Source: CAZHCA01 sp964530825
Lineage (GTDB): Bacteria > Bacteroidota > Bacteroidia > Chitinophagales > Saprospiraceae
DNA length: 64,000 nucleotides
Reading direction: 5' to 3'
Assembly: GCA_964530825.1 (NCBI GenBank)
Contig: CAZHCA010000002.1
Location: 186,001-250,000, forward strand
Shown piece after piece: positions 34,094 to 43,553 of the stretch (the stretch's first letter is position 1; each line of letters begins with the position of its first letter). A program made the position numbers and the translations under genes. A model generated the notes under the pieces. It had not been told where the DNA came from. It saw only the letters and a list, made by a program, of their open reading frames with translations, and made no database searches.

Positions 34094-36754
34094 CTAATTC
34101 AGTTGCTGATAAATGCCTTTCAACTGTTCGTTGGTTTCCTTTTCCCGGATCTCCTGCATCACCTGGTTTAACTGCTCTATCTTGCTAGTCAGGCGATCTT
34201 TCTCTTCGGTGTCTTCGGCACTATCGAGATTTGCCCGGTAGAGGGCCCGAAAATCATTGATAGCTCTAAAGGCGGCGAAACGCCGCCAGGGCGAACCGCC
34301 TTGATTCAGGGCGAGCTGCTGCAGTTGCAGTATAGCTTCATCTTGAACCCTTGCATCCTTAGTCATTTCGACCAGGGACTGATATTGTTGAATGAAGGAC
34401 ATAGCCGGATAGCCGTCTACACGATTCATTTTTTCCTCAAAAAATGGCAGGTAGGCGGGGTTCCCACTCTGGGCATATACCTGCCCAATGGCATCGAGTA
34501 AAATGGAAGAGTTGCCAGCTTTGGCGGCCAGATCTTTGGCATAGGGCAAGGCTGCTTCATTATCGACGAGGCTCAGGGCATAGAGGGCGCCGCCGCGCAC
34601 GAGGTTGGCGGAATCGCGCTGGATGCGCTCGAGTGCGATGGCGCGGAGCGCCGTATCCCGGTTAGCAGCCAGGTATTCTAGGGCGATGGATCGCACCTGG
34701 GCGTGTGGGTCCTGGCGGGCTATTTGGCGCACTTTAGGGGCGATACCGGGTTGAAACTCGATATGCATGATGGCCCGGCTGCGCACCGCCCAGAACGGGT
34801 CATCGAGGGCACCGATCAGGACTTCATGTAAGCGGGGATGCTCGCCGCCCTCTAGGTCACGCAAAGCTTGGTAGCGATCCAAAAAGCGCGTACCGTTGAA
34901 ATACTGGAAAACAAATTCTTCCTGCGTTTTATTATCGTTAATCTCTGCCAGCAGCACATACTCCGGGTCCAGCGTCATCAGGTCGGGGCGCCGGTCAGCC
35001 GGAAAACGGAGGGTCTCCAAGCGTTCGTCGATCAGCACATTGTGCCTTTGTACTTCCTCTCCCTGGTAGATATCAATTTCGGTATCCAGCTTGAAGATGG
35101 GCAGCGACCGCGTGGGGTCTTGGGTCTGCTCTACGACAACTACCGCTTCACTGGCCGTAGAGTCGTGGTCGTAGGTGATCTGTAGCTTAGGGTGGCCGGC
35201 GCTGAAATACCACTGGTCAAAGAAAGGATAAAGATCGCGTCCCGTTACTTCTTCAAAAGCAAGGCGTAAGTCGTGGGCCTCCACGGCCGTATAGGCATTG
35301 TCGGTCAGGTACTTATTCAACCCGGCAAAGAAAGCATCATCGCCCAATTCGTAGCGCAGCATATGCAGGATGGCGCCGCCCTTGTTATATGAGTGGGCGT
35401 CAAACATATCCTCCTTGTTATCATAGCTGAAGTGGATCAGCGGGTGCATATCCTGGATGGCCTGACCAAAGTAGCCGTCCCATTCGTTGAGCAGGTGGTA
35501 GTCGGCCTCGTCGCGCCCGTACTTGTGCTCCAACCACAGGTATTCACTGTAGTTGGCAAAGCCTTCATTCATGGCCAGGTTGGCCCAGCTCTCGCAGGTT
35601 ACATAATTGCCAAACCACTGGTGGAAAAGCTCGTGGGCGACGATCTTATCATTGGTAAGATCGTCGATTAGGTCGGCGGAGGATTGCTGTACGAATTCAC
35701 CGAAAACGGAAGCCGTCGTATTCTCCATAGCGCCTGATACGAAATCGCGTACCACCACTTGGGCGTATTTTGACCAGGGATAGTCAACATCCAGGATGTC
35801 GGAAAAAAAGTCGAGCATTTCGGTGGTGTGGGGAAAAATGTTGCGGGCGTCGGCTTTGAATTCCGGTTCAACGTAATACGAGACGGGAACGTTTTTCCAT
35901 GCTTCTTCCACGACGGCGAATTCACCAATGGCGAGCATAAACAGGTAAGGGGCGTGGGATTGATCCATCTTCCAATAATCGGTGCGGGTGCCGTCGCGAT
36001 TGTCGATAGAAGAGATGAGGTCGCCGTTCGAAAGGGTCTTGAAGCGATCTTCTACCGTAATCAGTATTTCTTGCGTACAACGCTCGTTGGGCTTATCGAT
36101 GGTGGGAAACCAGCGGGAATTGTACTCGGTCTCACCTTGGGTCCAGATTTGCTGCGGCTTACCGGGAACCGAGCCGTCAGCATTGATGAAAAAAAGACCC
36201 TGATCAGAGATGATGGCGGCGCTGCCCCCAGTACCTTTCGGATAGGCCGTATAGTCGATGACCAGGGTGTAGGTCTCCCCTTTTTTGTAGGTCTGCCCCA
36301 AATCGATCGCTAACCGGAGCGAATCGTAGGTATAGTCAAGTTCCCGACTGGAGCCTTTCATAGCTACGCGGTGGATGGCGAAGTCTTTGGCGTCCAGCAA
36401 CACCTTGCGGCTGGGATAAAAATAGGGCGTCATACGCAGTTCGGCTTTTCCAAGCACCGCCTCCTGCTCCCAGTCGAAGCTGACCTCTAATTTGGTATGC
36501 ACCAAATCGTGGGTAAGGGTATAAGCGCCTTTATAGGGCGGCAGGGTAAAGTCGAGCGGGTTGGGCCGCTCCTGCCCTTTGTCGATCGGGGGTGCAGAGA
36601 TCACCATCGTATCCAACTGGCGCTGCTCCATCTGGCGCACCTGTTGCTCTTCGGCCGCTTTTTCGGGCTCTTTTTCCGGGGTGGTCGATTGGCGGGTCGT
36701 ACCGCAAGCGGTTAGTAAGCCGAGCAGGAGCCCTAATATTAGATAATTATTCAT
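34094..36754 (-). CDS. M1 family aminopeptidase lipoprotein
   Basis: This 886-residue lipoprotein (GLLTAC, Cys17) carries a complete M1 gluzincin module. GAMENTTA (341-348) is the exopeptidase motif, HELFHQW gives His374, Glu375 and His378, and Glu397 in NEGFA is the third zinc ligand. The C-terminal region (about 630-840) has HEAT-like repeats (AVRSRAIMHIEF, AQVRSIALEYLAANRDTALR). It should cleave N-terminal residues from peptides in the periplasm or at the cell surface. It is 33 nt downstream of the hydrolase gene on the same strand. Length is typical of M1 enzymes. Confidence 0.94.
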   Translation of the reverse strand: MNNYLILGLLLGLLTACGTTRQSTTPEKEPEKAAEEQQVRQMEQRQLDTMVISAPPIDKGQERPNPLDFTLPPYKGAYTLTHDLVHTKLEVSFDWEQEAVLGKAELRMTPYFYPSRKVLLDAKDFAIHRVAMKGSSRELDYTYDSLRLAIDLGQTYKKGETYTLVIDYTAYPKGTGGSAAIISDQGLFFINADGSVPGKPQQIWTQGETEYNSRWFPTIDKPNERCTQEILITVEDRFKTLSNGDLISSIDNRDGTRTDYWKMDQSHAPYLFMLAIGEFAVVEEAWKNVPVSYYVEPEFKADARNIFPHTTEMLDFFSDILDVDYPWSKYAQVVVRDFVSGAMENTTASVFGEFVQQSSADLIDDLTNDKIVAHELFHQWFGNYVTCESWANLAMNEGFANYSEYLWLEHKYGRDEADYHLLNEWDGYFGQAIQDMHPLIHFSYDNKEDMFDAHSYNKGGAILHMLRYELGDDAFFAGLNKYLTDNAYTAVEAHDLRLAFEEVTGRDLYPFFDQWYFSAGHPKLQITYDHDSTASEAVVVVEQTQDPTRSLPIFKLDTEIDIYQGEEVQRHNVLIDERLETLRFPADRRPDLMTLDPEYVLLAEINDNKTQEEFVFQYFNGTRFLDRYQALRDLEGGEHPRLHEVLIGALDDPFWAVRSRAIMHIEFQPGIAPKVRQIARQDPHAQVRSIALEYLAANRDTALRAIALERIQRDSANLVRGGALYALSLVDNEAALPYAKDLAAKAGNSSILLDAIGQVYAQSGNPAYLPFFEEKMNRVDGYPAMSFIQQYQSLVEMTKDARVQDEAILQLQQLALNQGGSPWRRFAAFRAINDFRALYRANLDSAEDTEEKDRLTSKIEQLNQVMQEIREKETNEQLKGIYQQLN

Positions 36755-36787
36755 TTGTAATGGATGCGTTATGCGATGAAATGTTGG

Positions 36788-37570
36788 TCATTCACGAACC
36801 GAATCGGTAGCGGTCACCTCCTCCAAGAAGGTTTCCAGGTGGTGGTTGAAAGCTTCGGGGTGTTCCATCATAGGGGCGTGACCGCACTCTTCCATAAAAA
36901 TAAGGCGCGAATTCTTGATTAGTTCGTGAAATTTTTCGCCCACAAAAGCGGGGGTGATCTGGTCGTCGCGCCCCCATACGAGCAACGTTGGCGCTTCGAT
37001 TTGTTGGAGTTTATCACCCAGGTTGTGGCGCACGGCCGATTTGGCGGTGGCCAAAATCCGGATCGCTTTATTGCGGTCATTTACAATATCAAAGACCTCG
37101 TCCACGAGTTCCTTGGTAGCTACCTCGGGGCGGTAGAAGGTTGACTCCGTCTTGGTTTTGATAAAGTTGTAATCGCCCCGCTTGGGGAAAGTCGTACCCA
37201 TTGCGCTCTCAAACAGTCCCGAGCTACCGGTGAGGATGATGGACCCGATTTTTTCGGGCCGCGCTAGTGCGTACAACAGGGTGATATGGCCGCCCAGTGA
37301 GTTGCCCAGCACGTGAACTTTGCCGTAATTTTTGTAGTCCACAAAATCGTTGACGTAATCGACCAGCCCGGTCACCGAAACCTTGCGGATCGGCATTTCA
37401 AATATGGGCAGCATCGGAACAATGACATTGTATTTACTGGAAAAGCCCTCGATAATCCCCTTAAAGTTACTGAGGGCTCCGAACAAACCGTGTAGGAGTA
37501 GCAGGTTTTCTGAGCCTCCTTTGGTTTCGATGTACTTAAAATTCTGCTCTTCGACAATCTCGTATTTCAT
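36788..37570 (-). CDS. Alpha/beta hydrolase
   Basis: This 260-residue cytoplasmic alpha/beta hydrolase has an oxyanion segment LLLLHGLFGALSNF (23-36), nucleophile elbow GNSLGG (Ser91), acid in VWGRDDQITP (about 205) and catalytic His in EECGHAPMMEHP (about 236). The pattern resembles 2-hydroxymuconate-semialdehyde hydrolase/esterase relatives, but no specific substrate can be assigned. It leads a two-gene unit with the M1 peptidase. Confidence 0.9.
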   Translation of the reverse strand: MKYEIVEEQNFKYIETKGGSENLLLLHGLFGALSNFKGIIEGFSSKYNVIVPMLPIFEMPIRKVSVTGLVDYVNDFVDYKNYGKVHVLGNSLGGHITLLYALARPEKIGSIILTGSSGLFESAMGTTFPKRGDYNFIKTKTESTFYRPEVATKELVDEVFDIVNDRNKAIRILATAKSAVRHNLGDKLQQIEAPTLLVWGRDDQITPAFVGEKFHELIKNSRLIFMEECGHAPMMEHPEAFNHHLETFLEEVTATDSVRE

Positions 37571-38025
37571 CAGTGGTCATAAGAATGGTTAAGGAAAAAC
37601 AGGCTGTCCGTTCGGAGAGCGTTCTTCTGTGAAAGAAAAATTAGCTCCGCTGGACGTTATCACGCTTCCGCAGTTGGATGCTTCTGTTCTTGACACTATT
37701 TAGCGACGGTAAAATAACGGATTTCTCCACGGAAGCCCAACTGTGGTTATCGGAACTCCACCCGCAATCCTGAACAAAAGCCCAAAGCGGCGACATCGCA
37801 GGGTAAAAAAGGGTTTCTGTAGAAACCTAAATGGTCGTACTGCATGTAGAAAAGGCTCACAGTGCAAGAAATTCGGGATAATCTTTGTTTTATTCAAAAA
37901 AAGCCATTGATTTGCATTGGAAGAAAGGATTCCGTGGAAGTCGGCCAGAGTGGGCTCCAAGTCTTCATTTCGCCAACACTTATGATCTTATTATAACACC
38001 AATTCGTAAATTAAAACAAAAGAAC
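37571..38025. other. Intergenic region upstream of OmpA-type gene
   Basis: This 455-nt region separates the divergent hydrolase and OmpA genes. GGTTTCTGTAGAAACC (37812-37827) is a near-perfect dyad with a 2-bp centre, possibly an operator. TAATCTTTG near 37879 resembles a -7 box with one extra base. A frame open from 37885 into the OmpA gene has no coding character before 38026. No other gene is seen. Confidence 0.4.
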
Positions 38026-38811
38026 ATGCGTCTGATACTCAACCTGGTGGTGCTTGCCCTCATTTTCGGCTCTGTATCCTCTTGCGTTTCTAAAAAGAAA
38101 TTCGAGGAACTGGAGGCATCCAAAGCTTCTGTAGACGCGGCTTTGGCCGAGGCTCAGGGTCAAATTCAAGGGCTTGAAGAAGCAAATACCGAGCTTCAGA
38201 ATACCCTGGAGTCAGAAAAAGAACGTCTGAACAACGAAATGGCTACCCTGCGCAACGAACTGGATGCCACTAAGGGTTCAATCCAAGAAATGAGAAGTAA
38301 GCTCAATATGACCGAAGAAGAGCTGGCTGACCTGAAGCAGGAAATCAATGGTATCTTTGATACTTACAAAGAGAGCGGATTGTCGTTGGAAGAGCGCAAC
38401 GGCCGCCTGACCATCATGACAGAAGCTCCAGTTAATTACGCCAGTGGATCTTCTCGTCTAGACCGCACCGAGCGCGAAGCTATTGCGGAATTGGCAGAGA
38501 CGTTGAAAAACAATCCGGACGTAAAAATCTTGGTTGAGGGTCATACCGATGATAAAAAAGTTATCCCCGGTGCTTCTTTCCGCGACAACTGGGAGCTGTC
38601 TACCATGCGCGCTATGAGCGTCGTTCGCGAGCTGCTGCGCGAAGGCGTTGATCCCGCTCAGGTAGCCGCTGTAGGTCGTGGGGAATACATGCCTGCTGCT
38701 TCTAATGATTCTGCTGATGGCCGCTCTCAAAACCGCCGTACTGTCATCTTGCCCGATGCACAGCTCGGTGATCTGATGAGCGCCGGTGGTGGATCTGGCA
38801 GCAACGAGTAA
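38026..38811 (+). CDS. OmpA-family lipoprotein with coiled coil
   Basis: From ATG 38026 the protein has 261 residues with lipobox SVSSC (Cys20). Residues 25-115 form a long coiled coil rich in Glu and Leu (EELEASKASVDAALAEAQGQ). Residues about 135-245 are an OmpA peptidoglycan-binding domain: VNYASGSSRLDRTE, ILVEGHTDDKKV and RGEYMPAASNDSADGRSQNR with the two Arg of the diaminopimelate site. It should tether the outer membrane to peptidoglycan. It stands alone, with a strong terminator 70 nt downstream, and is probably well expressed. Confidence 0.93.
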   Translation: MRLILNLVVLALIFGSVSSCVSKKKFEELEASKASVDAALAEAQGQIQGLEEANTELQNTLESEKERLNNEMATLRNELDATKGSIQEMRSKLNMTEEELADLKQEINGIFDTYKESGLSLEERNGRLTIMTEAPVNYASGSSRLDRTEREAIAELAETLKNNPDVKILVEGHTDDKKVIPGASFRDNWELSTMRAMSVVRELLREGVDPAQVAAVGRGEYMPAASNDSADGRSQNRRTVILPDAQLGDLMSAGGGSGSNE

Positions 38812-38882
38812 AGACATCGAAATTAAGCTCGACCAGAGCGTTTTTGCTCTCAACGTTGAAAAGAAAATATAAATTTAAGTGG

Positions 38883-38922
38883 AAAAGGCACTGATCCAGT
38901 TAAGGGTCAGTGCCTTTTTTTT
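38883..38922 (+). terminator. Rho-independent terminator after OmpA-type gene
   Basis: AAAAGGCACTGA (38883-38894) pairs perfectly with TCAGTGCCTTTT and the T-run continues to 38922. This is a classic terminator that can work in both directions. Confidence 0.9.
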
Positions 38923-39048
38923 ACCTATCTCCGTTTCTTAGGCATTGTCAAAATGAATAAAGAACCCATCGCTCTGGCGGGACTCGGAGCAGCACGAGCG
39001 TGATGGTATGGCAGCATGTGCTGCAATTGCACCACGTGGTAGCCTTTT

Positions 39049-39780
39049 TCATTGCTGCGGTTTGGACTGCTTGATCTTATTCAGGATCAGTTGTGCTTTA
39101 ATCAGGAAGTCGCTGTGGTGTTGCTGGTGCTCCTGGTGCACCATGAGCAGCCGGGCGGCATCATAAGCAGCAGACTTCGGCACGATTTGTCGCGAAGCAA
39201 TGGGGTGGAGCCAAAATTCCAAATTATTACTGCGCAGGTAGGACCGATCGAAATCAAAATTGGTCACGACGGCCAGTTTGTTGAGGGAGAATAAGTAATC
39301 CGTCTCTTTATTAAGCACCTTTTGCAGGTCGATGATGTTGTAACGGTCAAATTTCACCCCCGAACGTTCGCATAGGAAAACATCGCGCCGCCCATCAAAC
39401 GTAATGAGGTCCTGGAAGCGGTACTTTTTCAAGTTTTTCAGCAAAAAGTTGCGAATGGGGATTTTCGTAGGTCGCAATTGTTTAAAGGACATTTGGAGCT
39501 GGCGATCATCCAGTCGAAAATCTTCCCGGTAGGGTTTGCGCCGGTGGGTTTTGAGGTTGATGACCTCTTTTACCCGGCCGATCGTATGCCCCAGTTCATT
39601 AGTTTTGGAATAGACATTAATGATGTCGATGTTGGCATTGTTGATCCAGCTCTCGAGGAAAATTTTGTTGGATCCTTGTTCGTAGATCAGCAGGGCGATT
39701 TCGGAAATTGCGTAAAAGTTTGGGTAGCCGCCGTAGATGTTCCCATACTTCAGCTCTAAATAAGCAATGTTCTTGTTCAC
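39049..39780 (-). CDS. Uncharacterised protein, RNase H-like exonuclease fold suspected
   Basis: I do not recognise this 243-residue protein. The N-terminus AYLELKYGNIYGGY followed by FYAISEIALLIYEQGSN looks like the first strands of DEDD exonucleases (a D-x-E strand, then an I-x-E-I-x-x-V strand). ITFDGRRDVFLCERSG (126-141), IIDLQ (149-153) and AAYDAARLL (204-212) recall motifs II and III of that fold. The first catalytic Asp is replaced by Leu-Glu, so activity is doubtful. Basic segments (LKTHRRKPYR, LKNLKKYRFQ) suggest nucleic-acid contact. It stands alone between the OmpA terminator and the M29 gene. Function is unknown; the fold suggestion is inference. Confidence 0.8.
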   Translation of the reverse strand: MNKNIAYLELKYGNIYGGYPNFYAISEIALLIYEQGSNKIFLESWINNANIDIINVYSKTNELGHTIGRVKEVINLKTHRRKPYREDFRLDDRQLQMSFKQLRPTKIPIRNFLLKNLKKYRFQDLITFDGRRDVFLCERSGVKFDRYNIIDLQKVLNKETDYLFSLNKLAVVTNFDFDRSYLRSNNLEFWLHPIASRQIVPKSAAYDAARLLMVHQEHQQHHSDFLIKAQLILNKIKQSKPQQ

Positions 39781-39931
39781 GGTTTAGTTAGTTATTTACG
39801 TTCTGGAATGGTTTTTATCGCTTGTTTATAGTATGTTTTTTCTTTGCTTCTGATTTTACGGTAAAATAAAAAAATAAGCGTTCATCTCCATCGGGTTGCT
39901 TATCAATCGTCAGAGATGCCGGGAATCGTAG

Positions 39932-41038
39932 TTAATCGATTAAAAACTGTCCGTTCTCATAACATTTTTCACCATCGGCGGTAATAATTCCGCCCTGTGT
40001 CATATCGGTAATCATATCCCAATGTACGTTGGATTGGTTTTGCCCTCCTGCCTGGGCGTAGGATTGACCGATCGCCATATGGACGGTGCCTCCCATTTTT
40101 TCATCAAAAAGAATATTTTTGGTCTGCCGCTGGATGCGGTAGTTGGTGCCTATGGCTGCTTCGCCGAACCGGCGGGTTCCGGGCAGCGCAAATATCGAAT
40201 CCAGAAAATCTTTACCGCGTTTGGCTTCCCATTTTTCAATGTACCCGTCTTTGACCCATAAGGTTACATCTTCCACTTCTTTTCCGCGGTATACGGCCGG
40301 CAGAGTGAAATGGATATGACCATTTACGGAGTCTTCTACCGGAGAGGTATACACTTCGCCCGAAGGCATATTGGTGCGCCCATCGGAATTGATCCAGCGG
40401 CGGCCTTTTGTCGAAAAGGAAATATCGGTATGTGCACTTTGGTAGCGTATCGTCTCTCGTTGCTCCAGCCAGTCTACAATAAGCTGCTGCTGGCTGCGCA
40501 CTTCTTTCCAGGAGGCGATGGGGTCATCCACAAAAAGGCGACAAGCGTCATATACAAAATATTCGTATTCTTCCAGGGACATACCGGCCTCTTGGGCATT
40601 AGCGAGGGTGGGATACTGACAAAGGGAGCGGCGCATAGATCCATCACCGATGCGACGAAAGTAGTGATCTCGATAAGGTTGTAAAGCAGCTCTCCGGATG
40701 TTGGTAAGCTTTTCGTCACGATCGTTTTCTGCTTGCCTTAAGGTGAACGGGGCCCGTATATACAAGTAGGCTTCAAAGTGTTCCATGGCTTCGCGATAGA
40801 GCATTGGAGCGTGCTGTAGTTGCTGTTTGGTTAGGGCTTCCTGTTGGAAGATGCGCTTTTTTTCACGGAAATCCAAGTCGACTTCTACGATGGCACCCCG
40901 CCTGCTAGCCAGCCGGTACACCTCCCGTACCAAGGGTTCCGCCAAGGTGGTAGACTCTACGAAAAGCCGGTCGCCCCGCTCGATAGATAAGCAGTAGTCG
41001 ACCAATAAGAGGGCGTATTTTTCCAAAAGAGGATTCAT
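39932..41038 (-). CDS. M29 family aminopeptidase (AmpS/PepS-type)
   Basis: From ATG 41038 the protein has 368 residues and matches the M29 thermophilic aminopeptidase family: SIERGDRLFVESTTLAEPLV near the N-terminus, NMPSGEVYTSPVEDSVNG (metal-site Glu, about 223-240), FDEKMGGTVHMAIGQSY and SNVHWDMI towards the C-terminus with His and Asp ligands. It should release N-terminal residues in the cytoplasm using two metal ions. A TTG at 41044 is an alternative start. It follows hflX by 7 nt and ends the envelope/GTPase operon. Confidence 0.93.
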   Translation of the reverse strand: MNPLLEKYALLLVDYCLSIERGDRLFVESTTLAEPLVREVYRLASRRGAIVEVDLDFREKKRIFQQEALTKQQLQHAPMLYREAMEHFEAYLYIRAPFTLRQAENDRDEKLTNIRRAALQPYRDHYFRRIGDGSMRRSLCQYPTLANAQEAGMSLEEYEYFVYDACRLFVDDPIASWKEVRSQQQLIVDWLEQRETIRYQSAHTDISFSTKGRRWINSDGRTNMPSGEVYTSPVEDSVNGHIHFTLPAVYRGKEVEDVTLWVKDGYIEKWEAKRGKDFLDSIFALPGTRRFGEAAIGTNYRIQRQTKNILFDEKMGGTVHMAIGQSYAQAGGQNQSNVHWDMITDMTQGGIITADGEKCYENGQFLID

Positions 41039-41045
41039 TGTCAAT

Positions 41046-42290
41046 TTACCATTGATGGGTTTGATAGGGATAGCGTACGCGGTATTGCTCTTTTACCATG
41101 TCTGTCAGGCGATCGCGCAGTTCGGGTATATGCTCTTTAGTTTTTGCCGACACCAAGATATTTTCCTGATCGAACATAAACCGCAGGCTACCCCGCAGAC
41201 CCTCTTCGATCTCGGCACGCGCATCCTCTTCCAGGAAGTTATCGTAGTTGCGTTCGCGGAACAGGTCGATCTTGTTGAATACCATGAGCGTAGGTTTATC
41301 GAGAGCGCCCAGCTCTTTCAGCGTTTGATTGACCGACCGGATATGGTCCTCGTGCTGGGGGTGGGCAATGTCGACCACGTGCAGCAAAATATCGCTCTCT
41401 CTGACCTCATCCAGGGTCGATTTGAAGCTTTCCACCAGGTGGGTCGGCAGTTTGCGGATGAATCCGACCGTATCGGATAGTAGGAAAGGCATGCGATCGT
41501 AGGCCACCTTGCGCACGGTAGTGTCCAGGGTTGCGAAGAGTTTATCCTCGGCGAACACATTGGATTTGCTGAGTACATTCATCAGCGTGGATTTTCCTAC
41601 ATTGGTATAGCCCACCAGGGCTACCCGGATCAGCGCATGGCGTTGCTTGCGCCGGGTCACATTCTGTTGATCTATCTTTGCCAGCTTTTTTTTCAGCAAG
41701 CTTATTTTATCGCGCACGATTCGGCGGTCGGTTTCGATTTCTTTCTCACCTGGTCCGCGCATTCCGATACCACCACGCTGGCGCTCCAGGTGGGTCCAGA
41801 GCCCGCGCAGCCGGGGTAGCAGGTACTGCATCTGTGCCAACTCTACCTGAGTCTTGGCCTGAGCAGTCTGGGCCCTAGAGGCGAAGATGTCCAGAATCAG
41901 ACTGGAGCGGTCGATAATTTTGACTTTTAGGGTTTCTTCCAGGATGCTAACCTGTTTGCCCGTGAGGTCATCATCGAGAATGACCATATTAATGGACTCA
42001 TGCTTTTCGATGTATCCCTTGATTTCCTCCAGCTTCCCTTTTCCAATGAAGGTGCGCGGATCGGGTTGGGGCATCTTTTGAATAAATCGCTTGGCGGTGG
42101 TAGCTCCGGCCGTTAGTGCCAGAAACTCCAGCTCGTCGAGGTATTCCCGAATTTGGGCTTCGGTTTCGTCTCGTTTTACCAAACCTACGAGAACGGCGTA
42201 CTCCCCATCGGACCGAAGGCCCTTCTTGTCTTTTTGGCCAATATTCCAGCCACTGTTATTTGTCATATTGTTCTCGTTTTCGTTTGTCAT
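41046..42290 (-). CDS. hflX: Ribosome-associated GTPase HflX
   Basis: HflX binds stalled or idle 70S ribosomes and can split them. The 414-residue protein has the N-terminal HflX domain (GKGKLEEIKGYI, DDDLTGKQVSILEE, DRSSLILDIFASRAQTAQ). The linker helix carries the glycine-rich GGIGMRGPGEKEIETDRR (173-190). The G domain has GYTNVGKST (227-235, G1), DTVGF (G3), FNKIDL (G4) and SAK (G5). The start ATG follows the EnvC-like stop directly (TAAATG). A second ATG at 42266 would drop a short Asn-rich N-terminus. Confidence 0.96.
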   Translation of the reverse strand: MTNENENNMTNNSGWNIGQKDKKGLRSDGEYAVLVGLVKRDETEAQIREYLDELEFLALTAGATTAKRFIQKMPQPDPRTFIGKGKLEEIKGYIEKHESINMVILDDDLTGKQVSILEETLKVKIIDRSSLILDIFASRAQTAQAKTQVELAQMQYLLPRLRGLWTHLERQRGGIGMRGPGEKEIETDRRIVRDKISLLKKKLAKIDQQNVTRRKQRHALIRVALVGYTNVGKSTLMNVLSKSNVFAEDKLFATLDTTVRKVAYDRMPFLLSDTVGFIRKLPTHLVESFKSTLDEVRESDILLHVVDIAHPQHEDHIRSVNQTLKELGALDKPTLMVFNKIDLFRERNYDNFLEEDARAEIEEGLRGSLRFMFDQENILVSAKTKEHIPELRDRLTDMVKEQYRVRYPYQTHQW

Positions 42291-43553
42291 TTATCGCCGG
42301 GTTACCCATAGTTCCGGATTAAGCCGTTGTTTTTCCCGCCATACTTCAAAGTGGATTTCCGGCTTGCTGCTACTGGCGACACCGATGGTCTGGCGTCCTT
42401 TTACGTTATCGCCTCGCTTTACGTAGGCCGTCTCCAGATTCGAGTAAACAGTATAATAGTTGCCATGTTGCAAGATTACTGTGTTTTTATATCCTGGAAT
42501 AAATTGAATTCCGGCAACTTTTCCGCCGAAAACAGCATATACTTCTGATCCTTTGCCTGTTTCAATATTAATGCCGTTGTTGGTGATTTGCACTTCTTTG
42601 AAACGCGGGTGCGGATGCCGGCCGAACGATTGTACAATTCGGCCTTTTCGTACCGGCCAGGGTAGCTGCCCCTTCAGTTGGGCAAAAGGATCTTCTGCTT
42701 CGTTGGGCGTCGGCTCGAGGTCGGCTTCGGAGCGTCGCTCCGCCCGCCTATTTTCGGGTAGGCCCACGTTGGTCTGTGATTTCCGGGTCCGACTTTCCTC
42801 TACCTCGGCGCGGATGATCGCCTCGATAGTTGTGTTTAGCCTGTCGCGAGCCTCCCGTTGTTCAACCAACTCCTGAGCGAGCCTCCGCTCTGCGGTCTTT
42901 AATCTGGCTAACAATTTATCTTGGCTGTTCAGTTCCTGGTTCAGATTGGCCTGCTGGTCTTGGGCAGCAATGAGGAGGGCCTCCTTCTCCATTTTTTGGC
43001 GCTCAATGCTTTCCATCTTTCCCGTCAGCATGCGCTGGGTTTCCTGGATCAGGCGCGATTGTTTGCGCCGGTAGTTATTGTATTGCCGGATGTATTGCCA
43101 ACGGCGGAAAGCTTCATTGAAGTTGCGGGAAGAAAACAGGAAAAGTGCCAAGCTTTGATTGAGCTTATGGCGCAGGGCCACGCGCAGCATTTGCGCGTAT
43201 TCCTCGCGCAGTAATCCCACGTCTTTTTGCAATGCTTCGATGACCTCGCCGCTGCGGGCGATACTGCGATCGGCGTAGGTTATCTCCTGCTCCAAGTTGG
43301 TCATCAACCTGCGTCGCTGACTGATTTGTTTCTGCAGCGCTACGTAGTGATTGAGCGTATTTGCTTTGTCGGCCCGGGTTTTTTCGAGCTGGCGAGTAGT
43401 CTGTTCGATTGCATCCATTAACTCCAGGCGCTGGCGTTCGAGGTCTTCCTTGTTTTGGGCCCAGGAAGGTACGCTCGCTATCAGCACGAATGTTAGCAAC
43501 AGCAGGAGATCAGAGGGATTAGTTGGTTTTACGGTACCGATCTGGGATATCAA
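42291..43553 (-). CDS. EnvC/NlpD-like murein hydrolase activator with degenerate LytM domain
   Basis: This 420-residue exported protein has a signal peptide (LLLLLTFVLIASVPSWAQ), a long coiled coil (about 35-250) and a C-terminal LytM/M23 domain (about 300-420). The metal site looks broken. Where active M23 enzymes have HxGxD, this has NNGINIE, and where they have the HxH motif it has HGNYYTVYSNL. EnvC and its relatives likewise lost zinc ligands and activate amidases at the division septum, so an activator role is inferred. The start is a TTG at 43553 that overlaps the DUF4292 gene by 35 nt; no ATG would keep the signal peptide. Confidence 0.88.
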   Translation of the reverse strand: MISQIGTVKPTNPSDLLLLLTFVLIASVPSWAQNKEDLERQRLELMDAIEQTTRQLEKTRADKANTLNHYVALQKQISQRRRLMTNLEQEITYADRSIARSGEVIEALQKDVGLLREEYAQMLRVALRHKLNQSLALFLFSSRNFNEAFRRWQYIRQYNNYRRKQSRLIQETQRMLTGKMESIERQKMEKEALLIAAQDQQANLNQELNSQDKLLARLKTAERRLAQELVEQREARDRLNTTIEAIIRAEVEESRTRKSQTNVGLPENRRAERRSEADLEPTPNEAEDPFAQLKGQLPWPVRKGRIVQSFGRHPHPRFKEVQITNNGINIETGKGSEVYAVFGGKVAGIQFIPGYKNTVILQHGNYYTVYSNLETAYVKRGDNVKGRQTIGVASSSKPEIHFEVWREKQRLNPELWVTRR

